Positions 8,796 through 16,562 of a stretch of DNA of 64,000 nucleotides are shown here, piece after piece; the stretch's first letter is position 1; the number at the start of each line of letters is the position of its first letter. The translations under genes and the position numbers were made by a program. This DNA comes from Stenotrophomonas maltophilia. Its GTDB lineage: Bacteria > Pseudomonadota > Gammaproteobacteria > Xanthomonadales > Xanthomonadaceae. The DNA is taken from the NCBI RefSeq assembly GCF_023518235.1, contig NZ_CP090423.1:124001-188000 (forward strand), read 5' to 3'. The notes under the pieces are model-generated. The model had not been told where the DNA came from, searched no databases, and saw only the letters and a program-made list of their open reading frames with translations.

Positions 8796-9596
8796 ATGGG
8801 CACCAGAATCATCGGCCCGCGGCCTTGGCTTGGGCCCGGCATGGGAGGCGGCAACGGCGGCGTGGATGAAGACGGCCATCCGGTGGAACCCCACGGTGGG
8901 CCGACCACCGGTGACGTGGTCGATGGCATTCGCGATGTGGTGGATGGCATCCAGCGGCGGGTGCGCGGTGAAGCCAAGCCGGATGCGCGCGCTGAGCCGA
9001 AGGTCAAGGCGCGGGAGGTGGACTGCTCGCAGATGCCCGACGAAACCGCGTGCAACGAGTGCCTGCTGAAGGAGGGGTTCATCGGTCCACCCCTGACCCC
9101 GCGCTATGTGACCCAAAGCAATCTGATCAATTACGAGTATCAGCTGTACATCGCCAATCTACGCTCGGCACCACTGCGGTTTGGTTTCATGGTCGCCGAC
9201 AAGGCGGATCCTGATCGGCGGTTGTTCTCGGTGGATACGTTGTTTGACTACCTTGAACGCGGTGGGTTCTCACGCACCGTGCAGGAGTGGCACTTCAACG
9301 CTTGCGAGTTTGATGGGTTCTGGTTGAAGGACTGCACGGTGGTGGAGGCGAAGGGGAGGTATGACCAGTTTCTGGATGAACATGGAGACGTGAAGTATGG
9401 CTTCGTTCGGCAGAGTGTCTTCGGTCCATGGCGCGAGCAAATGGATAGGCAGCGTGCCGCGATTGGGATCGCCGGGGCATCAGCCAAACTTTTGTGGTGT
9501 TTCATGCAGCCGCGGGTGATGAGTGCGGCGATAACAATGGATTTTGTCGATCCACTTCTCTGCAGGTACGAGCCGTTCTTTGGAGGAAATGCATGA
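8796..9596 (+). CDS. Tox-REase-5 family nuclease toxin
   Basis: Predicted polymorphic-toxin nuclease of 266 residues. Residues 1-70 are glycine/proline-rich then charged. Three cysteines (77, 86, 89; DETACNEC) precede the domain, as often seen before Tox-REase-5. The restriction-endonuclease fold shows NYEYQLYIANL, VQEWHFNACEFDGFW (E164, D173) and the VVEAKGRYDQF core (E184, K186), ending with LLWCFMQPRVM and RYEPF. Members such as Pseudomonas TseT are type VI effectors. No PAAR, MIX, VgrG or XVIPCD region is visible, so the delivery route is unknown. The stop overlaps the immunity ATG. Confidence 0.85.
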   Translation: MGTRIIGPRPWLGPGMGGGNGGVDEDGHPVEPHGGPTTGDVVDGIRDVVDGIQRRVRGEAKPDARAEPKVKAREVDCSQMPDETACNECLLKEGFIGPPLTPRYVTQSNLINYEYQLYIANLRSAPLRFGFMVADKADPDRRLFSVDTLFDYLERGGFSRTVQEWHFNACEFDGFWLKDCTVVEAKGRYDQFLDEHGDVKYGFVRQSVFGPWREQMDRQRAAIGIAGASAKLLWCFMQPRVMSAAITMDFVDPLLCRYEPFFGGNA

Positions 9597-10342
9597 TTCT
9601 GGGCGCTCAAGCCAATCTGCGCACAAAGCCGACCTCCCGTACACCCGAGGAGGTGCTGAGTAGGGCCAGGGGACTTACCCAAAGCCTGGCGCGGACGCAC
9701 TCATTATTGAAGAGCTGGTATGCGTTGCCCTCGGGTCCCGCAGATAAGTATGTGTCCCTGCAAGACGCCGATGCCTTGCTGGGTTCAATGAGGAGCCGTA
9801 TTGAGAGCAGTCGTAGCCGTTTCGGCCACTATGAAGAGCTTGGAGCTTCATTGATGCTGGCCAACGTTGACAATGATCGGGATTGGCGAAAGCCCGGTGT
9901 GGTTGTGCTCGACTTGAACCCAACATCAGGACGCAATAGTTTCAGTATTAAAGGGATCGCAGCCTTCGGAGAAGCTGCTTCGTCAGTCATGCTCAATGCA
10001 TTGATCGAATCGGTGAAGGCGATTCAGCCAGAATTCGCTTGTACAGATGTCAAGGCTAGAACGCTCGAAAATGAACTTGTTAACTACCAGATCAGCCGGC
10101 GTCTGTATCAGCACCGTCAGTTCTTTGGCTGGATGGGCTTCGTGCCCGCGCAGATCACCCACGCGCAGATCCGCGACGCACACTCGGTCCATCCGGTTGA
10201 TGGCCTGGGGACGGTGATCGTCTCTGTACCGGGCGTGTTCGACCCCACCGACGACGCGCAGGTCGACAAGGTGCACCGCGTCGAAATGGATCTGGCCAGC
10301 TACGACCTGCTGCCGGTGACAGATCCCCACTTCAAGGGCTGA
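9593..10342 (+). CDS. Imm52-like immunity protein
   Basis: 249-residue protein that should neutralise the upstream nuclease in the producing cell. ATG 9593 overlaps the toxin stop (ATGA) and has TGGAGG upstream; the longer open frame runs into the toxin and was discarded. Seen: LSLEKLLETP-like segments are absent, but DNDRDWRKPGVVVLDLNP, GWMGFVPAQIT and a C-terminal VDKVHRVEMDLASYDLLPVTDP resemble the Imm52 family, which usually pairs with Tox-REase-5. The middle of the gene is visibly A/T richer than its surroundings, which suits a horizontally acquired or fast-evolving immunity gene. Family call from memory; pairing is well supported by position. Confidence 0.72.
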   Translation: MILGAQANLRTKPTSRTPEEVLSRARGLTQSLARTHSLLKSWYALPSGPADKYVSLQDADALLGSMRSRIESSRSRFGHYEELGASLMLANVDNDRDWRKPGVVVLDLNPTSGRNSFSIKGIAAFGEAASSVMLNALIESVKAIQPEFACTDVKARTLENELVNYQISRRLYQHRQFFGWMGFVPAQITHAQIRDAHSVHPVDGLGTVIVSVPGVFDPTDDAQVDKVHRVEMDLASYDLLPVTDPHFKG

Positions 10343-10825
10343 GCACAGCCACGACCGGCCCTCACCCTCACGCAACGCCTCTGCCGCGCGCAGGGTGACG
10401 TAATCCGCACGACTCTCATCCTGCTGCAAGGCACAGCGACGCTAGTGGCTTAACACCCGCCAAGCCTTTGCGCCGCTTCGTTCTGGACGTCTACAGGCGC
10501 TGTGCAACAATGTCGCGAATCGTACGAATTGTTGCGGTGGCGTGTTTGCCCATTGGCGCATCGTGCGTTGGCGTTTACACCTTCGCATGCCACCGGAAAA
10601 GGGTGGCCGGGACTGCAAACCCGAGCTTCAGCGTGTTTTACGCTTGCCAGCCGGCGTCGCTTCGCGCGGCGCCGGCTGGCATTCCGTCCGCGTTCCATGG
10701 CGGGCGGTGCGTGGGGATGTGCGCAAGCACATCCGCCCGAACGCTGAGGCCGGGTTTTTGCAGCCACGTATCGCCCGCCGCCCTTGTCTGGCGGCATCAC
10801 CGTGTTCCTTGCATGGAGAATGCCC
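10343..10825 (+). other. hairpin-rich region upstream of small gene
   Basis: About 480 bp without a convincing gene. It contains two perfect inverted repeats: GCCAGCCGGCG (10646-10656) with CGCCGGCTGGC (10670-10680), and GGATGTGC (10715-10722), loop GCAA, GCACATCC (10727-10734), followed by GGCCGGGTTTTT near 10750. Several overlapping short frames are open on the plus strand (for example 10510-10839), as in the ash/icd-like leader regions of P4-type satellites, but none can be preferred. Candidate structured leader RNA for the gene at 10826. Confidence 0.45.
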
Positions 10826-11179
10826 ATGAAGACCTCTGATACTTCTTTCCCGCCCACCGGTCACGCGCCGGCCAATGCCGACGCGGCAGGCGAGCCCATC
10901 ACCTTCGTCGCGCAGTTGCGTGGTATCGACAGCGGGGGCGCGTCCGATGGACGGCCCTGGCCCGAACGCCAGCTCAATCCCGGCCGTTGCATGGCCCTGG
11001 CCGATGCCGATTGCGCATTGGCCGGGCTGCTCACCGTGCATGCCATTCTGCTGGCGGCCGAGCGGGCGCGGCAGGATGGTGGGCCGGACCAGGACGTGGG
11101 CGACCGCGTGATCGAGGGTCTGATCCAGGCCAGTCGCGCGCTGGGCCTGTACGCCGGCCTCAACGTGCGGCCCTGCTGA
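10826..11179 (+). CDS. hypothetical small helical protein
   Basis: 117 residues, not recognised. ATG 10826 has GGAGA eight bases upstream. The N-terminal 60 residues are polar and proline/glycine-rich; the C-terminal half is a likely helical hairpin (CMALADADCALAGLLTVHAILLAAERAR; DRVIEGLIQASRALGLYAGLNVRPC). No signal peptide or transmembrane segment. It lies between a toxin operon with a hairpin-rich leader and tandem tRNA genes, a position where accessory DNA often accumulates. Function unknown. Confidence 0.65.
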   Translation: MKTSDTSFPPTGHAPANADAAGEPITFVAQLRGIDSGGASDGRPWPERQLNPGRCMALADADCALAGLLTVHAILLAAERARQDGGPDQDVGDRVIEGLIQASRALGLYAGLNVRPC

Positions 11180-11260
11180 CGTCGGGCCGTGTGACGGGGC
11201 AGGGCGGCAGCCTTGCCCCGTTGCAGCGCTTCACAGGCAGGGCGCCCGAACAACAGGCAC

Positions 11261-11291
11261 AAAAAAACCCGGAGGACTGTCGTCTTCCAGG
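11261..11291 (-). terminator. terminator of the distal tRNA-Pro gene
   Basis: Read on the minus strand: CCTGGAAGAC, loop GACA, GTCCTCCGGG, then a run of seven T. The stem has one mismatch and one G-T pair. It lies 21 bp past the tRNA 3' end. Confidence 0.8.
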
Positions 11292-11311
11292 CTTCTTGGT
11301 GACCACCGAAG

Positions 11312-11388
<77 letters not shown>

Positions 11389-11482
11389 AAGGGAGCCGCC
11401 TATTCTAGCGATCTACCCCGATGGCGGCAAGGGGTAAATGCTGTTTTCTTCACACTGCCGAAGCAGTGCCACTTCAGGGAAC

Positions 11483-11510
11483 AAAAAAGCCTGGACGACT
11501 TCACCAGGCT
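11483..11510 (-). terminator. terminator between the two tRNA-Pro genes
   Basis: On the minus strand AGCCTGG, a nine-base loop, CCAGGCT, then six T. It lies 18 bp past the 3' end of the upstream tRNA, so each tRNA copy has its own terminator. Confidence 0.82.
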
Positions 11511-11528
11511 TCAATGCGACCACATGAG

Positions 11529-11605
<77 letters not shown>

Positions 11606-11660
11606 AAGGAGCCGCCTAAGATACCGTGTGAAGGCCAAGGCGGCAAGGCTTTTTTACGGC

Positions 11661-11777
11661 TCAGTGACGATTTTCCTTCTCGATGCGGTTCTGCTCGCGG
11701 GCTTCGAACCACATGCCGTTGAGGATGGCCACCGTCGAGGCGAGGCCGGCACCGAGAATCCAGGCGAAATACCACAT
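11661..11777 (-). CDS. cydX: cytochrome bd oxidase small subunit CydX
   Basis: 38-residue single-pass membrane protein that stabilises the haem centres of cytochrome bd-I. The translation begins MWYFAWILGAGLAS and continues with a hydrophobic helix to NGMWFEAREQN, then ends in charged residues; MWYFxWxLG is the CydX signature. ATG 11777 is preceded by AAGGAGATT. It is 54 bp after cydB in the same direction, completing cydABX. It is too short for most gene finders but the family match is clear. Confidence 0.93.
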   Translation of the reverse strand: MWYFAWILGAGLASTVAILNGMWFEAREQNRIEKENRH

Positions 11778-11831
11778 GGTCAATCTCCTTTGTTCAAGGG
11801 GTGTGCCGAGCGTGGCCCGGCACACCGTCAA

Positions 11832-12983
11832 TCAGTATGCGTTCGGGTTGTTGCCCATCTCTTCGCTGGTGGTCTTGCCCTTCAGCACGCGGTACACCCA
11901 GGTGGTGTAGGCGAGGATGATCGGCAGGAACACCGCCGTGGCCAGCAGCATGATCCACAGGGTCAGGTGGCTGGACGAGGCGTCCCACACGGTCAGGCTG
12001 GAGGTGGGCTGGCTCGAGGACGGCAGCAGGAACGGGAAGATGGCAAAGCCGACGGTCAGGATGATGCCGGCGATGGCCGCACCGGAGGCGATGAAGGCCA
12101 GACCGCCGCGACGGGCGCGCAGCAGCACCGCGCTGGCCAGCAGGCCAGCCAGGCCCAGCAGCGGCGCCAGGATCGTGGCCGGCATCGTGCTGTAGTTGCG
12201 CATCCAGCCACCGGCGGCGCCGAGTTCGGCGGTCTTCAGCAGCGGGTTGGTGGCGCCATCGGTGACCACCTGCGAGGTGATCTGGTAGCCGGGCAGGCCG
12301 AAGGCCACCCAGGCACCGCCCACCGCGAACAGCACGAAGGCGATGATCGCGGCGATGCTGCCGAAGCGGGCCGCACGCTCGGCCACCGGGCCGTCGGTCT
12401 TGATCACCAGCATGGCGGCACCGTGGGCGACCAGCATCGACACGCTGAGCAGGCCGGCCAGCAGCGCGAACGGCATCAGCAGACCGAAGAACGAACCGGT
12501 GTAGAAGATGCGCATGCTGTCATCGAAGTGGAACGGCACGCCCAGCAGCACATTGCCCACCGCCACGCCCATGATCAGCGCCGGGATGAAGCCACCGATG
12601 AACAGCGCCCAGTCCCAGGTGTTGCGCCAGCGTTCGCTGGGCATCTTGCTGCGGAACTTGAAGCCGACCGGACGCAGGATCAGCGCGAACAGGATCACGA
12701 ACATCGCCAGGTAGAACCCGGAGAAGCTGACCGCGTACAGCGGCGGCCACGCGGCGAAGATCGCACCACCGCCCAGCACCAGCCACACCTGGTTGCCTTC
12801 CCAGACCGGGCCGATGGTGTTGATCACCAGGCGGCGCTCGGCATCGTTGCGGGCGACGAAGGGCAGCAGGGTGCCCACGCCCAGGTCAAAACCATCCATC
12901 ACGGCAAAGCCGATCAGCAGGATGCCGAGCAGCAGCCACCAGATCACGCGCAGCGTGGTGTAGTCCAGAAGAATGAAATCCAT
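11832..12983 (-). CDS. cydB: cytochrome bd ubiquinol oxidase subunit II
   Basis: Subunit II of the high-affinity quinol oxidase used at low oxygen; packs against CydA and stabilises its haems. 383 residues, multiple membrane helices, with family stretches [48 protein letters not shown] and [12 protein letters not shown]. It follows cydA by 15 bp and precedes cydX. Its length matches the E. coli protein (379). Confidence 0.98.
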   Translation of the reverse strand: MDFILLDYTTLRVIWWLLLGILLIGFAVMDGFDLGVGTLLPFVARNDAERRLVINTIGPVWEGNQVWLVLGGGAIFAAWPPLYAVSFSGFYLAMFVILFALILRPVGFKFRSKMPSERWRNTWDWALFIGGFIPALIMGVAVGNVLLGVPFHFDDSMRIFYTGSFFGLLMPFALLAGLLSVSMLVAHGAAMLVIKTDGPVAERAARFGSIAAIIAFVLFAVGGAWVAFGLPGYQITSQVVTDGATNPLLKTAELGAAGGWMRNYSTMPATILAPLLGLAGLLASAVLLRARRGGLAFIASGAAIAGIILTVGFAIFPFLLPSSSQPTSSLTVWDASSSHLTLWIMLLATAVFLPIILAYTTWVYRVLKGKTTSEEMGNNPNAY

Positions 12984-12998
12984 CGTGGTTCTCCTGCC

Positions 12999-14588
12999 TC
13001 AGGCCTGGCCGGCGGCGGGCGCCGAGGCATTGTGGGAAGCATGCGGCTGGGGCGACTGCAGCGACGGCAGCACCTCGTCCGGACCCTTGCGGATCGCCTT
13101 GAGCATCAGCTTGATCTCGACCACGATCAGCGCGGTGTAGATCGCGGTGAAGCCGGCCAGGGTCAGCACGATTTCGTGCAAGGCCAGGCCCGATGCCGCA
13201 TAGAACGTTGGCAGCACGCCATCAACCGCCCACGGCTGGCGACCGTACTCGGCCACGAACCAGCCGCATTCGATGGCGATCCACGGTGCCGGCAGCGTCC
13301 ACAGGGCCACCTTGAGGAACCAGCGCTTGTCCTGGAAGTTGTTGCGGCAGGAGTAGTAGAAGGCCAGTGCGAAGAAGGCGATCAGGTAGAAGCCGAGGCC
13401 GGCCATCACGCGGAAGGTCCAGAACAGCGGCATCACGCGCGGCACGGTATCCATCGCCGCCTGCGAGATTTCCTGCGGGGTGGCGTTGAGGATGTCATCG
13501 CGGTAGCGCTTGAGCAGCAGGCCATGGCCCAGATCCTGCCAGTGGCGGTCGAACATCTCGCGCGCTTCGACGTCGTTCTTGTTGGCACGCAGGCGTTCCA
13601 GCGCACCGTAGGCCAGCTGGCCGCCACGCACGCGGTGTTCGGCACGCTCGACCAGTTCCAGGATGCCCGGGATCGGCTGGTTCAACGAACGGGTGGCGAT
13701 CAGGCCCATCAGGTACGGGATCTTTACCGCGTAGTCGTTCTGGTGGGTCGTCTGGTTCGGGATGCCGAAGGCGGTGAAGTCGGCCGGCGCACGCTCGGTT
13801 TCCCACATCGCTTCGATCGCGGCCAGCTTCATCTTCTGGTGTTCGCTGGCGGCGTAACCGCTCTCGTCACCCAGCACCACCACCGACAGCGAGGACAGCA
13901 GGCCGAACGCCGCGGCGACCGCGAACGAACGACGGGCCAGGTCCTTGTGCTTGTTGCGCAGCAGGAACAGGGCACTGATCGCCATCACGAACACCGCACC
14001 GGTCACGTAGCCGGCGCTGACGGTATGCACGAACTTGGCCTGCGCCACCGGGTTGAACACCACCGCCATGAAGTCGACCACTTCCATGCGCATGGTTTCC
14101 GGGTTGAACACCGCACCGGTCGGGTTCTGCATCCAGCCGTTGGCGATCAGGATCCAGATTGCCGACAGGTTGGTGCCCAGCGCCATCAGCCAGGTCACCA
14201 TCAGGTGCTTGACCTTGCTCAGGCGGTTCCAGCCGAAGAAGAACAGGCCGACGAAGGTGGCTTCCAGGAAGAACGCCATCAGGCCTTCGATGGCCAGCGG
14301 CGCACCGAAGATGTCGCCGACGTAGTGGCTGTAGTAGGACCAGTTCATGCCGAACTGGAATTCCATGACGATGCCGGTAGCGACGCCCATGGCGAAGTTG
14401 ATGCCGAACAGGACGCCCCAGAACAGGGTCATCCTGCGCCAGATCTCCTTGCCGGTCATCACGTACACGCTCTCCATGATGGCCACCATGAAGGACAGGC
14501 CGAGGGTGAGCGGTACGAATAGGAAGTGGTACATCGCGGTCAGCGCGAATTGCAGCCGCGACAGTTCTACGACTGTCTGATCAATCAT
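12999..14588 (-). CDS. cydA: cytochrome bd ubiquinol oxidase subunit I
   Basis: Catalytic subunit carrying haems b558, b595 and d; oxidises quinol and reduces oxygen without pumping protons. 529 residues. VELSRLQFALTAMYHFLFVPLTLG holds the haem ligand (H21, E. coli H19); the quinol-loop region GYAASEHQKMKLAAIEAMWETE and the AKFVHTVSAGY histidine are present. The long Q-loop typical of E. coli-type CydA appears present. First gene of cydABX, divergent from cydDC. A perfect FNR-type box lies about 91 bp upstream of the start, consistent with induction under low oxygen. Confidence 0.98.
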   Translation of the reverse strand: MIDQTVVELSRLQFALTAMYHFLFVPLTLGLSFMVAIMESVYVMTGKEIWRRMTLFWGVLFGINFAMGVATGIVMEFQFGMNWSYYSHYVGDIFGAPLAIEGLMAFFLEATFVGLFFFGWNRLSKVKHLMVTWLMALGTNLSAIWILIANGWMQNPTGAVFNPETMRMEVVDFMAVVFNPVAQAKFVHTVSAGYVTGAVFVMAISALFLLRNKHKDLARRSFAVAAAFGLLSSLSVVVLGDESGYAASEHQKMKLAAIEAMWETERAPADFTAFGIPNQTTHQNDYAVKIPYLMGLIATRSLNQPIPGILELVERAEHRVRGGQLAYGALERLRANKNDVEAREMFDRHWQDLGHGLLLKRYRDDILNATPQEISQAAMDTVPRVMPLFWTFRVMAGLGFYLIAFFALAFYYSCRNNFQDKRWFLKVALWTLPAPWIAIECGWFVAEYGRQPWAVDGVLPTFYAASGLALHEIVLTLAGFTAIYTALIVVEIKLMLKAIRKGPDEVLPSLQSPQPHASHNASAPAAGQA

Positions 14589-14678
14589 GGCCTGGCTACC
14601 TCGTTGGATAGTGCCGTTGCAGGTGGCGGGAAGGGTGGTCTACGACGTGAATGATGTGACCGACTACTTCAGAAAGCC

Positions 14679-14692
14679 TTGATCCAGATCAA
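14679..14692. promoter_or_regulatory. FNR-type box between cydA and cydD
   Basis: TTGAT-CCAG-ATCAA is a perfect FNR/Anr palindrome (TTGAT-N4-ATCAA). It lies 91 bp before the cydA start on one side and 125 bp before the cydD start on the other, so one site could serve both divergent operons. Confidence 0.82.
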
Positions 14693-14816
14693 TGTATGAA
14701 CAGGTCTGCGAAGGGATCGTATGCGAACCCGATGAAGACTGCGACCGCCGGCCGCAGGGGCGGGCTGTTGCCTGCGCCTACAATGCCGTGTCTCCCCCGT
14801 TGACCGTGAAGACCCC

Positions 14817-16562
14817 TTGAGCGCTGCCGAAACGACTTCCGCCAGTCTGTCCCCGGACGCTGAAACCACCCGTCAGCGGCGCGCGCGCACGGCCTGGCTG
14901 GCCGATCTGGCGCGGCCCGCACGCGGTCGTCAGCGCCTGGCCGCGTTGTGCATCAGCGTGTCGGGCGCGTTGCTGATCGGGCAGGCCGCCAGCATCGCCT
15001 GGCTGGTGCAGCAGGTGCTGGTGGAGCATGCCGCGCTGGCGTCGGGGCTGCCGGTATTGGGTGCGCTGGCGCTGATTCTGGTGCTGCGTACCCTGTTGGG
15101 CAGCGCCACCCAGGCGGCGGCCGGCGATGTGGCCGATGCCGCACGGCTGGCATTGCGCGAGCGTGTGTTCGCCCGCCTGCTGGGCCATGGCCCGCTATGG
15201 CTGCGCCAGCGCCGCACCGGCGAGCTGGGCGAACTGATGCTGCATCACGGCGATGCGATTGAGAATTATTACAGTGGTTTCCTGCCGGTACGGACCGAAG
15301 TGGTGGTGGTCCCGCTGCTGATCCTGGCCGCAGTGGCCTGGGTCGACTGGGTGGTGGCGCTGATCCTGCTGTTCACCGCACCGCTGGTGCCGTTCTTCAT
15401 GATGCTGGTGGGGTGGGGCGCCGAGGCCGCCGGCCGTGCGCAGCTGGGAGAGCTGGCGCGGATGAGTGGCCATTTCGCCGACCGCATCAAGGGACTGGGC
15501 CTGCTGCGCCTGTATGGCCGCGGCGAGGCCGAGCTGGAGGGCATCGAGGCGGCGGCCGAGGGCGTGCGCGTGCGTACCCTGAAGGTGCTGCGCATCGCTT
15601 TCCTGTCGTCCACGGTGCTGGAATTCTTTGCCTCGGTGAGTGTGGCGATGGTGGCCTTGTACCTGGGCCTGAGCTACCTGGGCATGATGTCGCTGCACGC
15701 CAGCGTGCCGAGCCTCGGCGCCGGTCTGTTCTGCCTGCTGCTGGCCCCGGAGTTCTACGCCCCGCTGCGGCGCCTGGCCGCGCACTACCACGACCGCGCC
15801 AATGCCTTGGCCGCCGCGGCCGAAGTAGAGCGTCTGCTGCAGTCGTTGCCCGATGAGCAGAACCTGGTCGAGAACGAGACCGTACCGCTGGCGGTGGAGC
15901 CGGCCGAGGCCGCATTGCCGCCACTGCAGGCGCGCGGCCTGGTGCTGCGCCCGCTGGGTGCGCCGCAGGATGTACTGCAGAATCTGGACGTGCTGCTGGA
16001 GCCGGGACAGCGGCTGGCCCTGGTCGGCCCCAGTGGCAGTGGCAAGAGCACGCTGCTGGAAGCGCTGGCCGGCTGGTTGCCGCCGCGCGCCGGAAAGTTG
16101 CAGGTGCGCCCCGGCGTCCAGGTGGCCTATGCCAGCCAGCGCCCGTACCTGTTCCACGGCAGCATCGCCGACAACCTGCGGCTGGCCGATCCCGGGGCCA
16201 CCGACGCGCGCCTGCGTGCGGTCGCCGAGGCCGCGCAGGTGCTGCAGTTCGCACAGCGCCTGCCGCAGGGGCTGGATACGGTGATCGGCGAGCGCGGTTT
16301 CGGCCTGTCCGGTGGCGAAGCACGACGCATCGCCCTGGCCCGCTTGCTGCTGCGCGACCCGCAGGTGCTGCTGCTGGACGAACCCACCGCCTTCCTCGAT
16401 GCCGATACCGAAGCGGCACTGCTGCGCAGCCTGGCCGCGTATGCGCGCGGGCGCAGTGTGGTGGTGGCCACCCACAGCCCGACCGTGATCGCCTGGGCCG
16501 ACCGCTGCCTGCTGCTGCCAGAAGGTCGCCTGGTCGAACCGGCGCAGGCGGTGCGCGCATGA
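14817..16562 (+). CDS. cydD: thiol reductant ABC exporter subunit CydD
   Basis: Half of the CydDC heterodimer, an inner-membrane ABC protein required for cytochrome bd assembly and linked to periplasmic redox balance. 581 residues: six-helix membrane domain, then an ATPase with Walker A GPSGSGKSTL, signature LSGGEARRIALA and Walker B VLLLDEPTAFLD. The frame has no earlier ATG; TTG at 14817 gives MSAAETTSASL, but the ribosome site is weak and the start is uncertain. Its stop overlaps the cydC ATG. Confidence 0.93.
   Translation: MSAAETTSASLSPDAETTRQRRARTAWLADLARPARGRQRLAALCISVSGALLIGQAASIAWLVQQVLVEHAALASGLPVLGALALILVLRTLLGSATQAAAGDVADAARLALRERVFARLLGHGPLWLRQRRTGELGELMLHHGDAIENYYSGFLPVRTEVVVVPLLILAAVAWVDWVVALILLFTAPLVPFFMMLVGWGAEAAGRAQLGELARMSGHFADRIKGLGLLRLYGRGEAELEGIEAAAEGVRVRTLKVLRIAFLSSTVLEFFASVSVAMVALYLGLSYLGMMSLHASVPSLGAGLFCLLLAPEFYAPLRRLAAHYHDRANALAAAAEVERLLQSLPDEQNLVENETVPLAVEPAEAALPPLQARGLVLRPLGAPQDVLQNLDVLLEPGQRLALVGPSGSGKSTLLEALAGWLPPRAGKLQVRPGVQVAYASQRPYLFHGSIADNLRLADPGATDARLRAVAEAAQVLQFAQRLPQGLDTVIGERGFGLSGGEARRIALARLLLRDPQVLLLDEPTAFLDADTEAALLRSLAAYARGRSVVVATHSPTVIAWADRCLLLPEGRLVEPAQAVRA

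Noticed and set aside
10510..10839. Single small gene (frame 10510-10839) in the hairpin region
   Set aside because: Two other plus-strand frames are equally open over the same bases and no ribosome site favours this one, so it is reported as a region rather than a gene.
11628..14522. 964-codon open frame on the plus strand antisense to cydX, cydB and cydA
   Set aside because: Histidine/glutamine/arginine-rich product mirrors the G+C-rich opposite strand; the minus-strand cyd genes match known families end to end.
14669..14922. Minus-strand frames covering the cydA-cydD intergenic region
   Set aside because: They overlap the FNR box and the start of cydD and have no family or start support.
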